Assembly: GCF_000003605.2 (NCBI RefSeq)
Contig: NW_003107090.1
Coordinates: forward strand, 561,259-573,911
DNA: 12,653 bases
Direction: 5' to 3'
Source of the DNA: Saccoglossus kowalevskii
Taxonomy: Eukaryota; Hemichordata; Enteropneusta; Harrimaniidae
Shown here in pieces: positions 7,714-12,653 of the stretch. Made by a program: the position numbers and the translations under genes. Position 1 is the first letter of the stretch, and every line of letters begins with the position of its first letter. The notes below the pieces were generated by a model. It was not told the DNA's origin and made no database searches. It saw nothing but the letters and a program-made list of their open reading frames with translations.

Positions 7714-10324
7714 TTATAGTCTTTATACTTCTTTGTAATTGCACGATAACCTATGTCATTATGCGAACTTCAATGCAGACATATAGGTAAGACCTCTTTG
7801 CAAACTTGAATCACAAAGTTGATATTAAACATATGGAATAGGCACAACAAATGTAATATGATGATACTGGACAGATGTTCGTCGAAATAACTATCAAATG
7901 TATGAACAAGAAACTATACTGGTTTGGCTCTTTATGAACACAATCACCACCATGCAATGCGGCGGTTTGTCTCAAATTGATAGTAGTTATTTCTATCAAT
8001 TATTTCGGGTTAATTATATACGTCACGATTTAATTCACAATGGCGGACTGGCAACTATGCATTTTCTATGTGCCTTGTATTTTACTTCATTTCACTTGAA
8101 CGGATTTTATTTATATTTGAGATAAAACAAGACATGATTGTTTGCATATTGTTTTTATTTGTTTTGATTGGAATATAACCGGCTGATGGCCATTATTATC
8201 CGAAAACCTGTAATCTCGCATCTGTTAATGCATGTATAGAACGATTTTCCCGCATATATTCGTGGTGACATGGCCGGCTAATTTATGGATTCTATGAACG
8301 GCAATACTAAACGTAAATTTATAGCATTGCAGATGTTTTCACCTTGGTACATTACATGAATATCATCCGTAATGTCTTCAAAAATAATGACATATACCAA
8401 TGACACTTTTTACAGCTGAAACATGCACAGATAAGGTAAGAATAGCAGAGGCAAAAAACAGGTAACTCAACACACAATTCGGTAACCTAAATACACATTC
8501 AAGTGACCGACAATGTAAATATTTCGTCGCGTCAATAAGTAGTTAATAATTAAATTGAAAACCTACCAGGCGACTCATAAATGGTTGTTTCACACAAGCA
8601 CACAAAAAACATATGCTACAGTGCGTGTATTATGTTCACCTGTAGTATGATATTTTATCACAGTACGATAACACCATTCCAGGGTAGGACCACTTGTCAA
8701 AACCACACCACATCAAGTTTAGTCTAGACTTATCAGCAAACTGGCACTATTTAATTTCGCAGTTGTAGTCTATGGGACTTCCAACGTCTAGGAAGAAACC
8801 TGGATGTGAAACACAGATGGAACATTTACTAAACTGTGCAGTAGCGCTTTGCATTCATAAGAACACGTATAATTTGTTAACATTGTTTATGAATGTTGTG
8901 ATCTGAAATTATCATCACTAACATTTCGTTGTTTAGTTGTTCACAGTACAACGCAGATCTCCGCGGTCGAAAATTCTCCTGATGTATGAATTCAGTTAAT
9001 GGGATCATTTTTAATTGCTAATTACGAGTGTCTATACTAAATGTCTGTGACATATATTTGGATCAAATTGCAAAAATTGGGGTTATCATTTGAAGAGAAT
9101 GTCGAATAAACTCTGTATTATGATAATCTGTTTATGTTGCAAAATTAGAATCTGTCTTTACAAAATAAGTTTTCAAAAAGCCACAGCTGTAATGCAACAA
9201 TTAAAATATACACAATCAAAAATAGTGGTGACAATTTCGTCACGTGTCCTACTACTGTCTCGGACAGTGTAATTTAGTGGAAAAATATGCTTTACGTCAT
9301 ACTGAAAGATATTGATAAAAAATAGTCCATCAAAACAAGATTGCGGACCTGCCGATATAATAGTGTGTACTACAGCACAATGTAATCAAACAAATTGAAT
9401 ATATCTCTAACTACAATTACATTCGTTTATTATCATCTTTAGCGTATGTTATCACCACAGGTCAATTTTAAATATTACACGTCTGAAGAAAATCCATTCC
9501 TCATCTGCTTTTTGTGTGTATGAATGTTTGTTCCAGCTATATATAATGGTAAGAGTGAACGAAATATAATCACAAAATAGTCAGTGTATCAAAGGACTGA
9601 CGTATACACACAGTCTGAAAACCGGACAGTAAATCTGACAACAAAGCACTTCTTTTTTTTTCAAATATACTGAAACCTAATTGATAAGTTGTATAAAGAC
9701 CAACAATGCTGTCAAATGTTAGTTCATTTGATTGCTATAAATCAATACAAAATCTTAGTTTAGTATCACTTTATTTATTTATTATTACTTGATGTCTAGA
9801 AACTGGTATTTATGTCGCACAACATACGTTTATCCGGGAATGGCGGGGACAGTCCAATATTGTTCAAATCGGTTGAAATATATTTGTGGCGTGACAATTA
9901 ATGTGAGCTGCGTAGCGTCGAGCGTGTTTTCACATTACACATGTCAATTAAACCAAACAAACTCTACACGTGTTTCATTGACCTGAATGCCCGGCATAAA
10001 TAGCCCTGGTGATCGATAGTATGTAGTGTTCACCAATGTTTTTTTTTTGAGAAAATGTGTACTGAAAGTTGAATATCACTCCAGGCTATGAACTAAGACA
10101 TTATTAAGTACATGTAATAGACAAATATTTGACTTTCGGTTAGAATTAGAAAACTCTAACAATGAAAACAGTGTAAACATTGTAATACAAAAGGTTTCAA
10201 ATAATTTTAAATTTGTAGTGGTTGCTCAGTATATTAATGAATCACTTGTTTTGTTGAAAAAGCTTCATTCAAAACAAAAACAACAGACTACATTTTGTAA
10301 TCGATCGATGACTGGAAAGGTCAG
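7714..10324. other. No gene seen in 2.6 kb
   Basis: This long AT-rich stretch has only short open frames without recognisable domains (for example 7898-8125, 9090-9272 and 9789-9986). It was checked by eye for upstream exons of the sulfotransferase (P-loop-like K-T-H-K-T segment, R-D-P segment, L-L-R-R-x-L-C-W segment) on the plus strand, and none was seen. No tandem repeat, tRNA or transposon terminus stood out. Short T runs occur near 9652 and 10039. Confidence 0.55.
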
Positions 10325-10612
10325 CGAATATTGGAAATAAACAAGTCCGATTACAAACTATACCAACACTTCAATAAAACATTCTTGCGCAAGGTTGAGG
10401 CATACGGTGATAACTTTCATAAAGACTTGGCTACATTTCGAAGTATGTTACAGAAGATGCGACCTGAGTGTGTACACAAAGGTAGATTTGTAATTGACTA
10501 TAACGGACGTAGTAATGCCACGATACTGAACAATAATGCACCCAGTTATTGCAGTGATCTTAGCAAAGAGGATGTTTACATACACAATCAAAGCAGAAAT
10601 GTTACGGTTTAG
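10325..10612 (+). CDS. Terminal exon of galactose-3-O-sulfotransferase-like protein (partial)
   Basis: The exon encodes 95 residues, starting RILEINKSDYKLYQHFN and ending NQSRNVTV before TAG. The D-Y-x-L-Y-x-H-F-N-x-T-F block, the following RKVEAYG, the later PECV, and a YCSDLSKEDVY segment match, in order and spacing, the C-terminus of the galactose-3-O-sulfotransferase family (Gal3ST, Pfam Gal-3-0_sulfotr). These are Golgi type II membrane enzymes that move sulfate from PAPS to the 3-OH of galactose on glycolipids and glycoproteins. Family members are about 400 residues; the catalytic P-loop half must lie in other exons, and none is visible here. The start is set by TCAG at 10321-10324 before CGA, although the pyrimidine tract is poor; an in-frame TAA at 10298 limits alternatives. 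The family's usual Trp after H-F-N-x-T-F is Leu here (TTG for TGG, one base). NKTF, NATI and NVT are possible N-glycosylation sites. Confidence 0.85.
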   Translation, partial: RILEINKSDYKLYQHFNKTFLRKVEAYGDNFHKDLATFRSMLQKMRPECVHKGRFVIDYNGRSNATILNNNAPSYCSDLSKEDVYIHNQSRNVTV

Positions 10613-11640
10613 TTACGTGATGACCAAACCATGACGAATTTTAACGCGTATTAAATTGAAATGAAAGCTTTTTTGGTACCAAGTGACTTTTTTTTCCGTT
10701 CAGCTGAAAATCTGTCATTCGTTAAAATTTGGTATAAATGTTTTTATTATACAACGCTTATAACGAATATTTGAACATATCTTAAATGATATAATCCAGC
10801 CATGTGGATTTTGTCTGCATACCATGAACTTTTCCCACAGTTGCTGAGTTGTCCTAAGCTGCTTCTACCCCTATAGTAAGTTGTTCTATATGTTGGTAAC
10901 ACGAGTCTTAGCACATTTAGGCTCTATAGAATTATTTTTCGTGTTGATGAGAATTTCTTCTTTTACTGCATGGAACCCAGCACCAATTCCCTGAAGTATT
11001 GTTATCAGAGAATGATAATTCCCTCCAAAAATTGTAACACGACTGATCATACTGTTGTTTGTGATTCTCAGATCAGTGTTATCCTGTTAAGTTGTGTGTC
11101 ATTTCATGTTGTTATTCTCATTCGATTTCATGTGTTCTGTCATTTTGATTTCCATTTCATTTAACCTGGAGATGGTTTTGTCCAGTCTTTTTTTTTTACA
11201 CTTTTATTCTCACCTTCTCATGCGTATATCAAGACTTTTCAATTTAGGCAGGTAACGTGTATGCCTGTAGTTACGAGGTGAGTGCCGTGCCGTTCGAATT
11301 CTCTCCTTTTCCAATTGTGCATTACCATCTATTCGCTATATAGTTATTACAAAAATGAGAGCTGTCTCTCAAAATATGACTATTTGTCGTTTTTATTTTA
11401 TTTTTTAGGTTAACATCCTAATTTGGATACGATTACAATACATTCATTATTATACGTGTGATTAGATTTGAAAAGAAGGTCGGCTGTTGGTTTTATTTTC
11501 ATATGTTTGTAAACATTTCACGTTCATGTCAGGTTTTAATGTTATCGAAGTTCATCGTAATTGAATACAGTGTACAGTCACATTCCTGTATTGTATGACG
11601 GCTTAATTATCGTCTTATTAAACCTTATCTCAAGTACACA
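10613..11640. other. No gene seen
   Basis: AT-rich non-coding sequence with short T runs near 10687, 11190 and 11400. The short frame at 10970-11164 is hydrophobic, lacks a recognisable domain and has no gene context. CGTTCGAATTC at 11290-11300 is close to a Pol III B box, but no convincing A box or tRNA fold accompanies it. Confidence 0.55.
10650..10655 (+). promoter_or_regulatory. Possible variant polyadenylation signal
   Basis: ATTAAA, a common variant of AATAAA, lies about 40 bases after the stop of the sulfotransferase-like exon. The position is plausible for a very short 3' UTR, but chance occurrence is likely in AT-rich DNA. Confidence 0.3.
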
Positions 11641-11877
11641 TGATCGTTCCGTTCGCAGCCCTGTCGACAAAGCAAAGACACACACACAGATGAAGTCGTG
11701 TTAACTTCTAATCTCTAATCTCAGTCGCCCTGTGGAGAGCCCGCCAAGGCTGGCTTGCCTGCCGAGATCTTTCCAAGACACTGCCTGCCTCCGGGAGAAT
11801 TCGCCACAACTCTGACAAGACTAGCTTTATTCACTTCTCAAAAGTTCAACCTATCACATGCAGGTTTAAGAGCTCGA
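11641..11877 (-). other. GC-richer segment, possibly part of a transposable element
   Basis: This stretch is visibly richer in G and C than its surroundings (for example GCCCGCCAAGGCTGGC near 11739) and contains no long open frame. On the minus strand it follows the dispersed CCAAT repeat at 11878-11962 and contains GTGAATAAAGC (near 11827-11837), which includes AATAAA. CCAAT, then a GC-box, then AATAAA is the order seen in retroviral-type LTRs. No TG...CA ends or target-site duplication could be fixed, so the element class is open. Confidence 0.4.
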
Positions 11878-11962
11878 GGCGTGGCCTCCACACATTCCAC
11901 TCGCATGTAGCCAATCACACGAAGTACTTAACACGTCATATATACTATGATTAATTGTCCGG
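11878..11962 (-). repeat. Dispersed CCAAT-containing repeat, copy 2
   Basis: The reverse complement reads CCGGACAATTAATCATAG, then ATATGACGTGTTAAGTACTT, CGTGTGATTGGCT and GGCCACGCC, matching 7642-7713. The CCAAT box is at 11911-11915 on the plus strand. It lies in the opposite orientation to copy 1, about 4.2 kb away; the sulfotransferase exon lies between the two copies. Confidence 0.8.
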
Positions 11963-12238
11963 TACATTAAGAGACTACACATACCAAAATCCGACGTTTA
12001 AATCGTAATTAGTTCCAATCACTGACTAGAGTTCCATTCAGGACCCTGTATAAACCTAAATGATGACAGGTTATGGGAGAGTGTTGAATGATGTCATCCT
12101 GTCAAGTCGATATCTAGGCACATGGAAATAAATTATGACAATTAAAAAGGGTAGTTGATATGCATACACACCTGACCCATAAATTACAAACATATCCTAT
12201 TTATGGCACATGTGTACAAGTCATATAAAACATGCCAC

Positions 12239-12240
<2 letters not shown>
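11963..12240. other. No gene seen; short inverted repeat
   Basis: No coding sequence. TGACAGG at 12064-12070 and CCTGTCA at 12098-12104 could form a 7-bp stem with a 27-base loop. ATGATGTCATC nearby is CRE-like but imperfect. The right end meets the LINE tail at 12241. Confidence 0.5.

Positions 12241-12270
<30 letters not shown>
12241..12270. repeat. (AAT)n microsatellite forming the LINE tail
   Basis: About ten AAT units, on the minus strand (TTA)n, directly adjoin the LINE 3' UTR. This is best read as the element's own 3' tail, made or extended during target-primed reverse transcription, and it marks the insertion boundary. Confidence 0.93.
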
Positions 12271-12423
12271 CTTTATTGATATCGTATCCTTTATAGGATC
12301 TTGAGTTAAATTACAATAAAGTGTGGATGGAAAAAAAACAAGAAAGACAATAAGATAAAATATCATAAAAATGATAACAGAAAAAAAAACCTTGCAGATA
12401 TGCCTTGATATTAATATTGTTGT

Positions 12424-12653
12424 TTATTTGGATGAGAATGAAGGCTTTTTCATGTTATTTTCTCTAATTTTGAAACATTCGTAAATGTATTTAGCTAGTT
12501 TTATAATTGTTTTATTTTCATTGTTGTTCATCATAGCTATCATTTTTTCTTCATCTGTCGTGTTTGGGAGTGACATTTTTGACTTAGTGTTTAGTTGGTT
12601 TCTTTCATTTTCATATAATTTGCAGTTAAGCAGAAAATGTTTTTCATCTTCAA
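12424..12653 (-). CDS. C-terminus of LINE reverse-transcriptase protein (partial)
   Basis: Seventy-five codons are visible, entering from the window edge and ending at TAA. The start EDEKHFLLNCKLY contains H-x4-C, the second half of the C-x2-C...H-x4-C zinc knuckle that follows the reverse transcriptase domain in many LINE proteins; the two preceding Cys would lie just outside the window. The tail continues RNQLNTKSKMSL, then ENKTIIKLAKYIYECF, and is Lys- and Asn-rich, as is usual for these termini. The frame is unbroken, so the insertion may be young or the visible part merely lucky. The reverse transcriptase and endonuclease domains are expected at higher coordinates beyond the window. Confidence 0.82.
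   Translation of the reverse strand, partial: EDEKHFLLNCKLYENERNQLNTKSKMSLPNTTDEEKMIAMMNNNENKTIIKLAKYIYECFKIRENNMKKPSFSSK

Larger units (their letters stand above)
12241..12653 (-). mobile_element. 3' end of a non-LTR retrotransposon (LINE)
   Basis: On the minus strand, the element enters at the window edge, ends its ORF at 12424-12426, has a 3' UTR of about 150 bases rich in T, then AATAAAG (12271-12277) and a (TTA)n tail to 12241. A microsatellite-type tail of three-base units instead of poly(A) is typical of several LINE clades. The ORF carries the zinc-binding HFLLNC motif found after the reverse transcriptase. The clade cannot be assigned from this fragment. The 5' side, target-site duplication and completeness lie beyond the window. 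Confidence 0.85.

Noticed and set aside
7811-8125. Overlapping open frames on both strands
   Set aside because: Short, mutually overlapping, without motif or splice context; expected by chance.
9789-9986. 65-codon open frame upstream of the sulfotransferase exon
   Set aside because: Checked as a possible upstream Gal3ST exon, but none of the family motifs are present.
11246-11310. tRNA-derived SINE or tRNA gene
   Set aside because: CGTTCGAATTC resembles a B box and TTTT follows, but the A box is poor, the spacing is unusual and no cloverleaf could be drawn.
12064-12104. 7-bp stem as a terminator or structured RNA
   Set aside because: Stem is short, loop is 27 bases, and no transcript context supports it.

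Overview
The window looks like nuclear DNA of an invertebrate animal, most likely marine (mollusc, lancelet, hemichordate or similar; the phylum cannot be fixed from this sequence). It is AT-rich, has no bacterial-style packed genes, and is dominated by repeats. The only convincing coding segments are isolated terminal exons of animal-type families, plus the 3' end of a non-LTR retrotransposon. It holds no complete gene.

Layout. (1) 1-330 is a 51-bp minisatellite with a possible 102-bp alternating higher-order pattern. (2) 339-633 contains two copies of one segment, the second expanded by a (CA)21 tract. (3) 438-5352 is the main structure: a nearly 5-kb imperfect inverted repeat with arms of about 2.0 kb (438-2452) and 2.2 kb (3120-5352) around a loop of about 670 bp (2453-3119). 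The arms are roughly 6-11% diverged where compared by hand and carry matching small ORFs, but these ORFs have diverged as non-coding DNA would. The loop carries a frame-broken minus-strand gene remnant of unknown family. (4) 5382-5540, just outside the right arm, has five perfect TGACGTCA palindromes and octamer-like ATGCTAAT sites in short tandem repeats. (5) 6152-6617 is a plus-strand terminal exon of a LicD/fukutin-like nucleotidyltransferase-fold protein, beginning at its acidic D-x-D-x-D motif. (6) 6618-10324 is mostly featureless, apart from one copy of a dispersed CCAAT-containing repeat at 7642-7713. (7) 10325-10612 is a plus-strand terminal exon of a galactose-3-O-sulfotransferase family protein. 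(8) 11641-11962 is locally GC-richer and contains the second, oppositely oriented copy of the dispersed repeat. (9) 12241-12653 is the minus-strand 3' end of a LINE: an ORF tail with an HFLLNC motif, a 3' UTR, and a (TTA)n tail.

The two host-type exons both belong to families that decorate glycans: LicD-type transfer of phosphorylated groups, and sulfation of galactose. They lie on the same strand about 3.7 kb apart, each without visible upstream exons. Either the 5' exons lie outside the window (the inverted repeat would then sit in an intron or intergenic space), or these are orphan exon copies. The best candidate for something unusual is the long inverted repeat with its broken gene in the loop and the CRE/octamer array at its outer edge. 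An ancient foldback-like non-autonomous element, or an inverted segmental duplication, would both fit.
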